Shown here one piece after another: positions 45,971-54,177 of a stretch of DNA of 64,000 nucleotides (position 1 is its first letter; the number at the start of each line of letters is the position of its first letter). This DNA is from Streptomyces sp. WMMB 322. GTDB taxonomy: Bacteria > Actinomycetota > Actinomycetes > Streptomycetales > Streptomycetaceae. The notes below the pieces were generated by a model. That model had not been told where the DNA came from and did no database searches. It was given only the letters and a program-made list of their open reading frames with translations. The position numbers and the translations under genes were made by a program. The stretch spans positions 341,591 to 405,590 of the forward strand of contig NZ_FMHI01000005.1 in the NCBI RefSeq assembly GCF_900090145.1, read 5' to 3'.

Positions 45971-46120
45971 TTGCGGATCGAGTTCCTGCACGAGCACGAC
46001 ACCCTGGCCTTCCGGGGCTTCCCGGACATGGAGAGGTGCGCCTCCGGTGGCTTCCGCCTGCCGGCGGGGCACCCGAGCATGCCGCTGATGTACTCGATCC
46101 GGGCCACGAAGGGCGGCTGA
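45971..46120 (+). pseudogene. C-terminal remnant of a class I SAM-dependent methyltransferase
   Basis: About 49 codons read LRIEFLHEHDTLAFRGFPDM and continue to PSMPLMYSIRATKGG. This resembles the last 50 residues of class I methyltransferases (EHD...F, RLP..., PLMYSLRA). No SAM-binding domain or start codon with a ribosome site is present upstream; the frame before it is not protein-like. It looks like a decayed gene or a deletion scar. The rest of the 511-base gap (45806-46316) shows no other gene. Confidence 0.5.
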
Positions 46121-46316
46121 CGCGGCGCCCCCTCCGAGAACCGGGACCGACGGTCCCGGCCACAGGGCCAGTGGCCCCCCTTCCGGGTCGGGTGGCCCTT
46201 CCTTGCGGGACCTTTCGCGCCCAGCATCGGAGGAGAGAAGCCGTGGCCCGGCCCGGCGGCTCCGGGCCGTGGTCGCGACCTCACCACTCGCCACCGCATT
46301 GGAGAGGTGACCGACA

Positions 46317-46889
46317 ATGGCCTCCGCACAGGCTCCCGCCTCAATCGTCAACGGAGTCGACACCGAGCGGCTGAAGGCGACGATCGAAGCGATCGACACG
46401 GACGTGACATGTGCCGACTTCCAGTTCCGCGCCTCGAACGAGTGGCTGGACGGCGCTCACAACCGTTCCGCCCTCGCGTCCTTCCGCAGCGCGGGCGCCG
46501 AGGACAACACCCGGAAGCAGACGTTCACGTTCGACGCCGGCGAACCGCTCCCGCTGCTCGGACACGACGAGGGCCCCAACCCGACCGAGGCCCTGCTCCA
46601 CGCGCTGGCCGCATGCCTCACGACGTCGCTCGTCTACCACGCCGCCGCGAAAGGCATCAACGTGCGCCGGGTGGAGTCGAGCCTCGAAGGAGACCTCGAC
46701 CTGCGCGGCTTCCTCGGCATGGACGAGGACATACGCAACGGGTACGAGGGGATACGCGTCAATATGAAGATCGACTGCGACGGCGGCGAGGAGCAGGTCC
46801 GGCAGCTCGTCGAGACCGCCCAACGCCGCTCCCCCGTCTTCGACATCGTCACCAACAAGGTGCCGGTGACCGTGAGCGGCACGATGTGA
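46317..46889 (+). CDS. OsmC family protein lacking the second redox cysteine
   Basis: Encodes 190 aa with GAGAGG upstream. OsmC/Ohr proteins reduce organic peroxides with two cysteines. The first is present in LHALAACLTTSLVYHAA; the second, normally in a CPVS-type motif on the next helix, reads SPVFDIV (Ser). Another Cys (KIDCDGGEEQ) is not at the usual place. So the protein may belong to a non-peroxidase OsmC branch, or use an outside thiol. A strong palindromic hairpin follows the stop. Confidence 0.85.
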   Translation: MASAQAPASIVNGVDTERLKATIEAIDTDVTCADFQFRASNEWLDGAHNRSALASFRSAGAEDNTRKQTFTFDAGEPLPLLGHDEGPNPTEALLHALAACLTTSLVYHAAAKGINVRRVESSLEGDLDLRGFLGMDEDIRNGYEGIRVNMKIDCDGGEEQVRQLVETAQRRSPVFDIVTNKVPVTVSGTM

Positions 46890-46915
46890 CGTTCGAGCTC
46901 GAGCAGCAGCATGTA

Positions 46916-46939
46916 CGCCCGGGCGGCGCCGCCCGGGCG
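46916..46939 (+). terminator. Terminator after the osmC-like gene
   Basis: CGCCCGGGCGGC joined to GCCGCCCGGGCG, a perfect 24-base palindrome, 26 bases past the stop. It can form a long GC stem on either strand. Confidence 0.65.
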
Positions 46940-46976
46940 GTGTGCTCTGCCGCAAACGGCTGACGCCCGCCGGGCG

Positions 46977-47018
46977 TTCCGGTCCCTTCGGAAGGCAGGC
47001 TTTCCGGTCCCTTCGGAA
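46977..47018. repeat. 17-base direct repeat in the osmC-ACT gap
   Basis: TTCCGGTCCCTTCGGAA occurs at 46977-46993 and 47002-47018, perfect copies 25 bases apart. Each copy is partly palindromic. The 320-base gap (46890-47209) shows no gene otherwise. Confidence 0.6.
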
Positions 47019-47209
47019 TCTGCGGGTCCTGGCAGACCGGCCTCCGCGCTCTCGAATGCGTGGCCGGCCGACCCGACAAGCTGCGCCCTGCGATCACACT
47101 GGCCGGCGCCCGGTTTCGGCAGCCCGGAACGGCCAGGCTGCAGCATGACCGCTCGTCAGACATCGGCGGCACGGGGAAGATGAATGGCGCCCCTGCGTGA
47201 AAGGTGTCG

Positions 47210-47614
47210 ATGGTGCCCGGTGAGAACGACCTGCGAAGACTGCTGGCCGAGATGAGCCCCGAACTGCATCCGGGCGCATATGTGTTCACCACCGTCGAAG
47301 CCGGCGCCGCACCTCCAGGGGTGACGCCCGTCGTCACGGTCGCCGAGAAGGAGGGCCTGACACTGGTCCTGCCGCAGCGGGAAGCAGATGGGGCCGGACT
47401 GGCCTACGACTACGTGGCGGGATGGATCACGCTGAGGGTTCACTCGGCGCTCGAAGCGGTCGGCCTGACGGCTGCCGTGGCGCGGAAGCTCGCCGATTCC
47501 GGCTTGAGCTGCAATGTGGTTGCCGGCTTCCATCACGATCACTTGTTCGTGCCGCATGAGCGATCCGCACATGCGATGGCGGCGCTGGAGAACCTGGCAC
47601 GACAGCCCTTCTGA
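47210..47614 (+). CDS. ACT domain-containing protein
   Basis: Encodes 134 aa from the ATG at 47210, five bases after AAAGG; a GTG at 47204 is less likely. The N-terminal half (ELHPGAYVFTTV) and the ACT-like half (WITLRVHSALEAVGLTAAVA then DSGLSCNVVAGFHHDHLFV) match small ACT proteins thought to sense amino acids. No partner enzyme is close. Codons ending in A or T are more common than in the ribosomal genes. Confidence 0.8.
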   Translation: MVPGENDLRRLLAEMSPELHPGAYVFTTVEAGAAPPGVTPVVTVAEKEGLTLVLPQREADGAGLAYDYVAGWITLRVHSALEAVGLTAAVARKLADSGLSCNVVAGFHHDHLFVPHERSAHAMAALENLARQPF

Positions 47615-47679
47615 GTGGGCCGACTCATGTCGTCCAGTCAGACGGCTCCGGGTGACCGAACAAGAGCACGCGAATACCC

Positions 47680-47701
47680 ATACAAGATAAGGTACTTGTA
47701 T
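47680..47701. promoter_or_regulatory. Perfect inverted repeat ATACAAG-N8-CTTGTAT at the SGNH gene start
   Basis: ATACAAG (47680-47686) and CTTGTAT (47695-47701) flank ATAAGGTA. The right arm covers the first two bases of the ATG at 47700. It is AT-rich in a GC-rich region and looks like an operator for a dimeric regulator, possibly GntR-type. The AAGG in the centre could also serve as the ribosome site for that ATG. Confidence 0.55.
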
Positions 47702-48449
47702 GCAATCGAGGAGGATGGATGGCCCTGTTCCCCGTGCCGGCACCCAGCAGGGCCACGATCCTTGCGTGATTCGTGATCTGCGAGTCTGCTTCGTCGGGGA
47801 CTCGTTCGTCGCCGGCACCGGCGACCCCCTCTGCCTCGGCTGGGCCGGACGACTCGCAGCCCGCACATACACCGACGGACAACCGGTCACCGCTTACAAC
47901 CTCGGTGTGCGGCGCCAGACTTCCTCCGACATCCTCGCTCGCTGGCAGTACGAGTGCACTCAGAGACTGCAGGACTGTGACGATCCGCGGGTCGTCCTGT
48001 CGTTCGGGGTCAATGACACCGCCCTCGAAGAAGGCCGCCCGCGCGTCGCACCCGACGAGTCGTCCGCCAACCTGTCCCAGATCCTTCGGCGATCCGCAGA
48101 CCGGGGCTGGCCAGCCCTGGTGATTGCCCCACCGCCCGTCGACGACGAGGACCAGAATGCCCGCATTGCCCTGCTCGGCGAGAGATTCGCCCGAGTCTGC
48201 AGCGAGGCCCGCGTCCCTTACGTCCCGGTACACCAGCGGTTGCGGAGCAGTGCCGTATGGAGAACGGAAGTACGCGCCGGTGACGGCGCACACCCAGGCG
48301 CCGGGGGCTACGACGAGATCGCCGCCCTGATCGCGCCACACTGGCGGGACTGGCTGCGGACCTTGCCCCGCGTGCACGAGGAGGCACCCGCCAGAGGGGA
48401 AGGAGCCGCAGCAGCGTTCCACACTGACCGCAAACGAACCGGCCTCTGA
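47700..48449 (+). CDS. SGNH/GDSL-type hydrolase
   Basis: Encodes 249 aa from the ATG at 47700, or 227 aa from the GTG at 47766. Block I is VCFVGDSFVAGTGD (catalytic Ser), block III LSFGVNDTALEEG (Asn), and block V GDGAHPGAGGYDEIA (Asp and His). No signal peptide is seen, so it should be cytosolic. A 16-codon frame (47719-47769) with AGGAGG upstream ends in a GTGA overlap with the GTG at 47766, so translation may be coupled from it. Codon use is less GC-biased than in core genes. The stop lies inside the hairpin that follows tRNA-Tyr. Confidence 0.82.
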   Translation: MQSRRMDGPVPRAGTQQGHDPCVIRDLRVCFVGDSFVAGTGDPLCLGWAGRLAARTYTDGQPVTAYNLGVRRQTSSDILARWQYECTQRLQDCDDPRVVLSFGVNDTALEEGRPRVAPDESSANLSQILRRSADRGWPALVIAPPPVDDEDQNARIALLGERFARVCSEARVPYVPVHQRLRSSAVWRTEVRAGDGAHPGAGGYDEIAALIAPHWRDWLRTLPRVHEEAPARGEGAAAAFHTDRKRTGL

Positions 48450-48476
48450 CCGTCATGCTTGGTCAGGGGCCGGTTG
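48438..48476. terminator. Hairpin between the SGNH gene and tRNA-Tyr
   Basis: AACCGGCCTCTGACC pairs with GGTCAGGGGCCGGTT (one wobble) around a 9-base loop. The SGNH stop codon is in its left arm. It probably ends transcription from both sides. Confidence 0.7.
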
Positions 48477-48484
48477 TTCGTCTG

Positions 48485-48566
48485 TGGCGGCGCTAGGATT
48501 CGAACCTAGGAAGGCTGAGCCGGCAGATTTACAGTCTGCTCCCTTTGGCCGCTCGGGCACACCGCC
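48485..48566 (-). tRNA. tRNA-Tyr (anticodon GTA)
   Basis: 82 nt, with a long variable arm as expected for tRNA-Tyr. Acceptor GGCGGTG/CGCCGCC, D arm GCCCGAGCGGCC, anticodon loop CTGTAAA, T arm CTAGGTTCGAATCCTAG, discriminator A. Its 3' end faces the SGNH hydrolase gene. No copy of the tRNA 3' end was seen nearby, so there is no sign of a present integrated element. Confidence 0.94.
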
Positions 48567-48754
48567 TGGGATTGCTGCCCGGCCCGCCCTTGGGCGGTGC
48601 TCCGTGGCAACGGTGTAAACCATACCCGATGACCCGGGGTGCTTCGCCACCCGGTTGATCAGGGGTGCGGGCGCTGCTCAGTGGCTAGGCTGACCGCGCG
48701 GTGCGCGTCGCGGACCGCTTCTCTGACGGATCAATCACGAGGAGCCAACTCACC

Positions 48755-49243
48755 ATGGCGGACTCCAGTTTCGACATCGTCTCGAAGGTCGAGCGGCAGG
48801 AGGTTGACAACGCCATCAACCAGGCCGCCAAGGAGATCTCGCAGCGTTACGACTTCCGCGGCGTGGACGCCTCGATCGCGTGGTCGGGCGAGCGGATCGA
48901 GATGCGGGCCAACGCCGAGGAGCGGGTGAAGGCCGTTCTCGACATCTTCCAGTCCAAGCTGGTCAAGCGCGGGATCTCGCTCAAGGCGCTGGACCCCGGC
49001 GAGCCGCAGTCCTCCGGCAAGGAGTACAAGATCTTCGCGACGCTGAAGGAAGGCATCGCGCAGGACGAGGCCAAGAAGATCGCGAAGGTCATCCGCGACG
49101 AGGGCCCCAAGGGCGTCAAGGCCCAGGTGCAGGGCGACGAACTGCGGGTCTCCTCGAAGAGCCGCGATCATCTGCAGGAGATCATCGCGCTGTTGAAGGG
49201 GAAGGACTTCGACTTCCCGCTGCAGTTCGTGAACTACCGCTGA
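48755..49243 (+). CDS. yajQ: YajQ family nucleotide-binding protein
   Basis: Encodes 162 aa from the ATG at 48755 with GAGG upstream. The family opening [20 protein letters not shown], the middle [10 protein letters not shown] and the C-terminal [20 protein letters not shown] are present. YajQ proteins bind nucleotides, and some bind cyclic di-GMP. The longer frame upstream is not conserved. Copies of its last codons recur just downstream. Confidence 0.94.
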   Translation: MADSSFDIVSKVERQEVDNAINQAAKEISQRYDFRGVDASIAWSGERIEMRANAEERVKAVLDIFQSKLVKRGISLKALDPGEPQSSGKEYKIFATLKEGIAQDEAKKIAKVIRDEGPKGVKAQVQGDELRVSSKSRDHLQEIIALLKGKDFDFPLQFVNYR

Positions 49244-49593
49244 GCGGTCCTCGACTACCGCTGAGCAGTACCGAACTGACGCTGCACAGTACCGAACTGG
49301 CGCCGGGCGGCGGATCGTTGATCTGCGGATCCACGGGCGCGCGTACGCGTGCGTCGCCGGGGCGCAGCACGCGGCACATGGCACCCAGGGGCACGACGAG
49401 GCCGGCATCACGCGCCGTCCCGGTCGTGCCCCTCGCCGTGACCGCGCCGGGCGCCGGGCGACGGGTGCCGTGACCGCGCCGGGCGAGGGGCGACGTGCCG
49501 AGTGCGCGGTATCGCATGGCTCCCGGGGCGGCCGGTCGGTCCACTTCGTCCGGCGAACTCCTCGCCGCCTCCGTACCGTTCGCGCGGCGGCCT
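49244..49593. repeat. Repeat-rich 350-base gap between yajQ and htpX
   Basis: ACTACCGCTGAGC from the yajQ stop region recurs 20 bases later, and AGTACCGAACTG occurs twice next to it. Further on, GCCGTGACCGCGCCGGGCG occurs at 49435-49453 and 49467-49485 (period 32). No gene was recognised. Confidence 0.5.
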
Positions 49594-50454
49594 CTACCCG
49601 CGTCGCCCCGCCATGCGCTCCAGGCGCGCGACGCGCTGGGCCATGGGCGGGTGCGTGGAGAAGAGGCGGGTCACGCCCTCTCCGCGGCGGAAAGGGTTCG
49701 CGATCATCATGTGGCTCGCCCCCTCCAGCCTCGGTTCCGGCGGCAGCGGCAACTGCTTGGTGCCCGCTTCGAGTTTGCGGAGCGCGGAGGCGAGGGCGAG
49801 CGGGTCGCCGGTGAGCTGCGCTCCGGACGCGTCCGCCTCGTACTCGCGGGAACGGGAGACGGCGAGCTGGATGACGGTGGCCGCCAGTGGCCCCACGATC
49901 ATGATCAGCAGCATTCCGAAGAGGCCCGGGCCGTCGTCGTCGTCGCCGCGTCCGAAGGGGATCAGCCAGGCGAAGTTGACGAGGAACATCACCACCGAGG
50001 CGAGGGCCCCGGCGACGGAGGAGATGAGGATGTCCCGGTTGTAGACGTGGCTCAGCTCATGGCCGATGACACCGCGCAGCTCACGCTCGTCGAGCAGGCG
50101 GAGGATGCCGTCGGTGCAGCAGACGGCCGCGTTGCGCGGGTTGCGGCCGGTGGCGAAGGCGTTCGGCGCCTGCGTGGGCGAGATGTACAGGCGGGGCATC
50201 GGCTGGCGGGCCGCCGTGGACAGCTCCCGGACCATCCGGTACAGCTGCGGCGCCTCGAACTCGCTGACCGGGCGGGCCCGCATGGCGCGCAGGGCGATCT
50301 TGTCGCTGCGCCAGTAGGCGTAGCCGTTCGTGGCGAGGGCCACCAGCAGCGCGACGACGAGGCCCGCACGGCCGAAGAAGCTGCCGACGACGATGATGAG
50401 TGCCGACAGTCCCCCGAGGAGCACGGCTGTCCTCAGCCCGTTGTGCCGGTGCAC
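49594..50454 (-). CDS. htpX: M48 family zinc metalloprotease, HtpX-like
   Basis: Encodes 286 aa from the GTG at 50454, with GGAGGG six bases upstream. HtpX degrades damaged membrane proteins. Two N-terminal membrane helices ([37 protein letters not shown]), the zinc motif [10 protein letters not shown], two further helices and the third zinc ligand in [11 protein letters not shown] are all seen. It lies 188 bases after nuoN; similar neighbours are known in Streptomyces. Confidence 0.93.
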   Translation of the reverse strand: MHRHNGLRTAVLLGGLSALIIVVGSFFGRAGLVVALLVALATNGYAYWRSDKIALRAMRARPVSEFEAPQLYRMVRELSTAARQPMPRLYISPTQAPNAFATGRNPRNAAVCCTDGILRLLDERELRGVIGHELSHVYNRDILISSVAGALASVVMFLVNFAWLIPFGRGDDDDGPGLFGMLLIMIVGPLAATVIQLAVSRSREYEADASGAQLTGDPLALASALRKLEAGTKQLPLPPEPRLEGASHMMIANPFRRGEGVTRLFSTHPPMAQRVARLERMAGRRG

Positions 50455-50576
50455 AGTACGCCCTCCAGTGGTGCAGCAGGGGAACCCTGAGCCGCGTGGT
50501 CGTGCCACGGTCGGTGGAACCTCTTCGCCCTGGTCAACGCGGGGAGCCGGACAACAGTTCCCTGCCGGGGACCACG

Positions 50577-50638
50577 TCCCCCGTACGGCCCCGCCGGGTC
50601 TTCCGCCGCCCCGTCCCGCCGGTTCCCCGGTACGGGGC
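50577..50638 (-). terminator. Possible terminator after nuoN
   Basis: CCCCGTAC and GTACGGGG form an 8-bp outer stem around a GC-rich structured region, starting 4 bases past the nuoN stop. A weak candidate. Confidence 0.35.
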
Positions 50639-50642
50639 GCCG

Positions 50643-52289
50643 CTAGCGAAGGCCGCCGGCTGTGAAGGTGAGCACCAGATCCGGGTCGAGCGACAGGGCC
50701 ACGCCGGCGGCAGCGGTGAGCGCGATCCCGGCGGCCAGCGGCGGCGCCATGCGGGTCCGCTGATGCCCTTCCCCGGCCTGCGTCACGGCGGCGTCCGCCG
50801 TCGGGGCCCGGAAGGCGAGGGCGGTCCAGCGCAGGTAGTAGAAGAGGGCGATCACGACGTTCACGGCCATGATCACGGCCAGCCAGCCCAGCCCGTTGCC
50901 GATGGCGGTGGAGAAGATCGCGAGCTTCGCGAAGAGCCCGATCACGCCCGGCGGCAGGCCCGCCAGGCAGAGCAGGAAGAAGGCGAGTGCCAGGGCGGCA
51001 ACAGGGTGGGCCGCGTACAGGCCGCGGTAGTCGGCGAGGCGGTTGGCTCTGCTGGTGCGGCTGATGTGTGCGACGACGGCGAAGGCGCCGAGGTTCACCG
51101 CCGCGTACATCAGGAGGTAGGCGACGGTGGCGCCGACGGTGGACAGGGCCGTGCCGGAGGGTTCCTCGCCGCCGACGTCCGGTGCCGCGGCGGCGAGGGG
51201 CACCAGCAGGTATCCGGCCTGCCCGACGGAGGACCAGGCGAGCAGACGTACCGCACCGTGCGCACGGTCGGCGCTCTGGCGCAGCGCGGCGGCGTTGCCC
51301 GCGGTCATCGTGACGGCCGCGAGTACGGCGAGGGCCGTGCCCCACAGCTCCGCGCGGGAGGAGAACGCCTGGACGAGGAGGAGGATGAGGCCGGAGATCC
51401 CCGCCGTCTTGCCGACCACGGAGAGGAACGCGGCGACGGGTACGGGCGCGCCCACATAGGTGTCCGGAACCCAGAAGTGGAAGGGGACCACCGCCGCCTT
51501 GAAGGCGAAGCCGACGAGTGTGAGGGCGATGCCGGCGCTGCCCAGGGCCTCCAGTTGCGGGTCGGCCCTGCTGAGGCCCTCGCTGATGCCGCGGAAGTAG
51601 AGGGTTCCGGTGACGGCGTAGAGGAAGCTCGCGCCCAGCAGCGTCACGGCTGTTGCGGTGACGGAGGAGAGGAAGAACTTCAGCGCGGCCTCGGCCGATC
51701 CGCGGCTTCCGCGGCGCAGCCCGACGAGAGCGAAGGCGGGCAGCGAGGCCGTCTCCAGCGCGATGACGAGGGTGACCAGGTCGCGGGAGGCCGGGACGAG
51801 AGCGGCGCCGGCGGTGGCGGACAGCAGCAGGAACCAGTACTCGCCGGCCGGCAGCCGCAGGTCGCGCACGGCAGGCATCGACAGCAGCGCGGTGACGAAC
51901 GCGGCGCCCAGTACGAGGAACTGGAGCACCAGGGAGAGGGTGTCGGCGGAGTAGGCGCACGCCCGCGACCCGTCGGGCAGGCAGAAGGTCTCCAGGTTCC
52001 TGGAGCGCAGGAAGAGCAGGGGCAGCGCGGCCAGGAGCAGCGATACGGCGGCGGCCGGCCCGAGCAGCCGCTTGCCGCGCTCGGGCAGGAACAAGTCGGC
52101 GACGAGGACGGCGAGTCCGGCCACGGCGGCGATCGTCGGCGGGGAGATGGCGAGCCAGTCGACGGACTGCACGGCGGAGCCGGCGAGCTGCGTGATGTCC
52201 GCGGAGCCCGTGAACTGCGGGGGGCCGGCGGCGTCCAGGGGGTGGGCGGCGTGCACGGCCTCCGCTGCGCCGTGGGCGAGGGCGTTCAT
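50643..52289 (-). CDS. nuoN: Complex I-type proton-pumping subunit NuoN
   Basis: Encodes 548 aa with about 14 membrane helices. Antiporter-like motifs are [20 protein letters not shown] (Lys and the proline-rich turn) and [14 protein letters not shown]. The N-terminal ~45 residues are an Ala/His-rich extension. The ATG overlaps the nuoM stop as ATGA. Last gene of the ten-gene nuo cluster. Confidence 0.93.
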   Translation of the reverse strand: MNALAHGAAEAVHAAHPLDAAGPPQFTGSADITQLAGSAVQSVDWLAISPPTIAAVAGLAVLVADLFLPERGKRLLGPAAAVSLLLAALPLLFLRSRNLETFCLPDGSRACAYSADTLSLVLQFLVLGAAFVTALLSMPAVRDLRLPAGEYWFLLLSATAGAALVPASRDLVTLVIALETASLPAFALVGLRRGSRGSAEAALKFFLSSVTATAVTLLGASFLYAVTGTLYFRGISEGLSRADPQLEALGSAGIALTLVGFAFKAAVVPFHFWVPDTYVGAPVPVAAFLSVVGKTAGISGLILLLVQAFSSRAELWGTALAVLAAVTMTAGNAAALRQSADRAHGAVRLLAWSSVGQAGYLLVPLAAAAPDVGGEEPSGTALSTVGATVAYLLMYAAVNLGAFAVVAHISRTSRANRLADYRGLYAAHPVAALALAFFLLCLAGLPPGVIGLFAKLAIFSTAIGNGLGWLAVIMAVNVVIALFYYLRWTALAFRAPTADAAVTQAGEGHQRTRMAPPLAAGIALTAAAGVALSLDPDLVLTFTAGGLR

Positions 52290-54175
52290 CGGGTCACTCC
52301 TGGCAGGAGGTTGTGCACGGCCGGGTCGGTGAGTCCGAGGAGGAGCGCGGGCCACAGCCCGGCGGCGACGGTGAGCACGACGAGCGGTGTCCACGACGCG
52401 TACTCGTAGCCGCGCAGCTCCGGCAGCCGCACGGTCACCGGTTCGGGCTGCTTCTGCGCCTGCTCGGGTCCGGCGGCGGTGACCGGCTCCGGGCCGTGGA
52501 GTTCGGGGCGTTCGCGGACTTCGGGGGCTTCGCCGGCCTCCAGCGGGTCGCCCATGCAGACGCGGCGCACGACAACGAGCATGTACGCGGCGGTCAGCAG
52601 GGTGCCGAAGGCGCCGATCGCCATGTAGGTGACGAACGCGGGGCGGTCGAGGCCGGCGGCCGGGTCGTAGGAGCCGAGCAGCGCCAGCATCTCCCCCCAG
52701 AAGCCGGCGAGTCCGGGCAGTCCGAGGGACGCGACGGCGCCGAAGGCGAGGAGCCCGCCGAAGCGCGGGAGGGTGCCGTACAGCGCGCCGCCGGTGCCGC
52801 CCGCGAGGGTGTCGAGGTCCGTGCTGCCCGTCCTGTCCTTGAGCGCGCCGACGAGGAAGAAGAGCAGGCCGGTGATGAGGCCGTGCGCGATGTTCGCGAA
52901 GAGGGCGCCGTTGACGCCGGTGGGCGTCATGGAGGCGATGCCGAGCAGCACGAAGCCCATGTGCCCGACGGAGGAGTACGCGATGAGCCGCTTGAGGTCG
53001 CCGTGCGCGCCGCGGCGCGCGAGGGCGAGGCAGACCAGCGACCCGTAGACGATGCCCGTCACGGCGAGGGCGCCGAGGTAGGGGGCGAAGGTGCTCATTC
53101 CCTCGGGCGCGATCGGCAGCAGGATGCGTACGAAGCCGTAGGTGCCCATCTTCAGCAGGACGCCTGCGAGCAGGACCGAGCCGACGGTGGGTGCCGCGGT
53201 GTGCGCGTCGGGCAGCCAGCTGTGCAGCGGCCACATCGGGGTCTTCACGGCGAGCCCGGTGCCGATCGCCAGCACGGCGAGGATCTGCGTGGTTCCGCCG
53301 AGCGCCGGGTGGCTGCCGGCGGCCAGTACCACCATGTCGAAGGTGCCGCTCTTGAGGCCGACGAGGAGCAGGCCGAGCAGCATCACGACGGAGCCGAGCA
53401 GCGTGTAGAGGATGAACTTCCATGCGGCGCGGGCGCGTTCACGGGGCTCGGCGACGCCCCAGCGGGAGATGAGGAAGTACATCGGGACGAGCACGGTCTC
53501 GAAGGCGAGGAAGAAGAGCACCAGGTCGAGCGCGGCGAAGGTGGCGAGCGTCCCGGCTTCGAGGAGCAGTACCAGCGCGACGAACGCCTGCGGGCCGCTG
53601 TTGCTCCGGGCGGGGGCGGCCTGCGGGGCGTCCTTCTTCGCGGTCGCGCCGACGCCGGTGTCCGGGCCGCCCGGGGCGTCGGCACCGCCATGGGCGTCGG
53701 TGTCGGCGTCGGCGTGGGCACCGGCATGGGCGTCCCCGGCGCCCGCGTCCGCCCCCGAGTCGCCGTCCCCGGGGGCCTGGCCCTCCCCCTCCGTACCGGC
53801 GGGCGCGGCCTTGGTGTGGGTGCCGTAGCTGTGGAGCGCGCAGAGGAAGGTGAGCAGGGCGGTCAGCACGAGCAGCGGCAACGAGACGCCGTCGACCCCG
53901 AGGTGGAGGTGCACGCCGAGGGAGGGGATCCACTCCGCGTCCGACTCGGCCTGCACGGCGTCCGCCCTGCCGGTGTCGAAGCCGAGCGCGAGGACCACGG
54001 TGGCGGCCAGGACGACACCGGTGACGGTGACGCCGTGCCGGAGCACTGCCTGCGCCGGGTTCCGGCCCCGGAGACCGGGCGGCGCCGGCAGCAGGGCCGC
54101 GACCGACCCGAGCAGGGGAAGGACGACGACGGCGATGAGCAGCGCCTGCATGGCGGTGTTGCCGATCGTGATCAC
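52286..54175 (-). CDS. nuoM: Complex I-type proton-pumping subunit NuoM with an acidic insertion
   Basis: Encodes 629 aa from the GTG at 54175, seven bases after GGAGGGG; an ATG at 54151 has no good site. Core motifs: [13 protein letters not shown] (conserved Glu), [20 protein letters not shown] and [20 protein letters not shown]. Residues ~121-193 are a low-complexity insertion rich in Ala, Gly, Asp and His between two early membrane helices (53597-53815), making the protein about 100 residues longer than usual. A hydrophilic stretch near residue 570 is also extended. Confidence 0.92.
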   Translation of the reverse strand: MITIGNTAMQALLIAVVVLPLLGSVAALLPAPPGLRGRNPAQAVLRHGVTVTGVVLAATVVLALGFDTGRADAVQAESDAEWIPSLGVHLHLGVDGVSLPLLVLTALLTFLCALHSYGTHTKAAPAGTEGEGQAPGDGDSGADAGAGDAHAGAHADADTDAHGGADAPGGPDTGVGATAKKDAPQAAPARSNSGPQAFVALVLLLEAGTLATFAALDLVLFFLAFETVLVPMYFLISRWGVAEPRERARAAWKFILYTLLGSVVMLLGLLLVGLKSGTFDMVVLAAGSHPALGGTTQILAVLAIGTGLAVKTPMWPLHSWLPDAHTAAPTVGSVLLAGVLLKMGTYGFVRILLPIAPEGMSTFAPYLGALAVTGIVYGSLVCLALARRGAHGDLKRLIAYSSVGHMGFVLLGIASMTPTGVNGALFANIAHGLITGLLFFLVGALKDRTGSTDLDTLAGGTGGALYGTLPRFGGLLAFGAVASLGLPGLAGFWGEMLALLGSYDPAAGLDRPAFVTYMAIGAFGTLLTAAYMLVVVRRVCMGDPLEAGEAPEVRERPELHGPEPVTAAGPEQAQKQPEPVTVRLPELRGYEYASWTPLVVLTVAAGLWPALLLGLTDPAVHNLLPGVTR

Positions 54176-54177
54176 TG

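Noticed and set aside
47600..48566. A possible integrated element at tRNA-Tyr
   Set aside because: The SGNH gene sits at the tRNA 3' end, but no integrase and no copy of the tRNA end as a direct repeat was seen.
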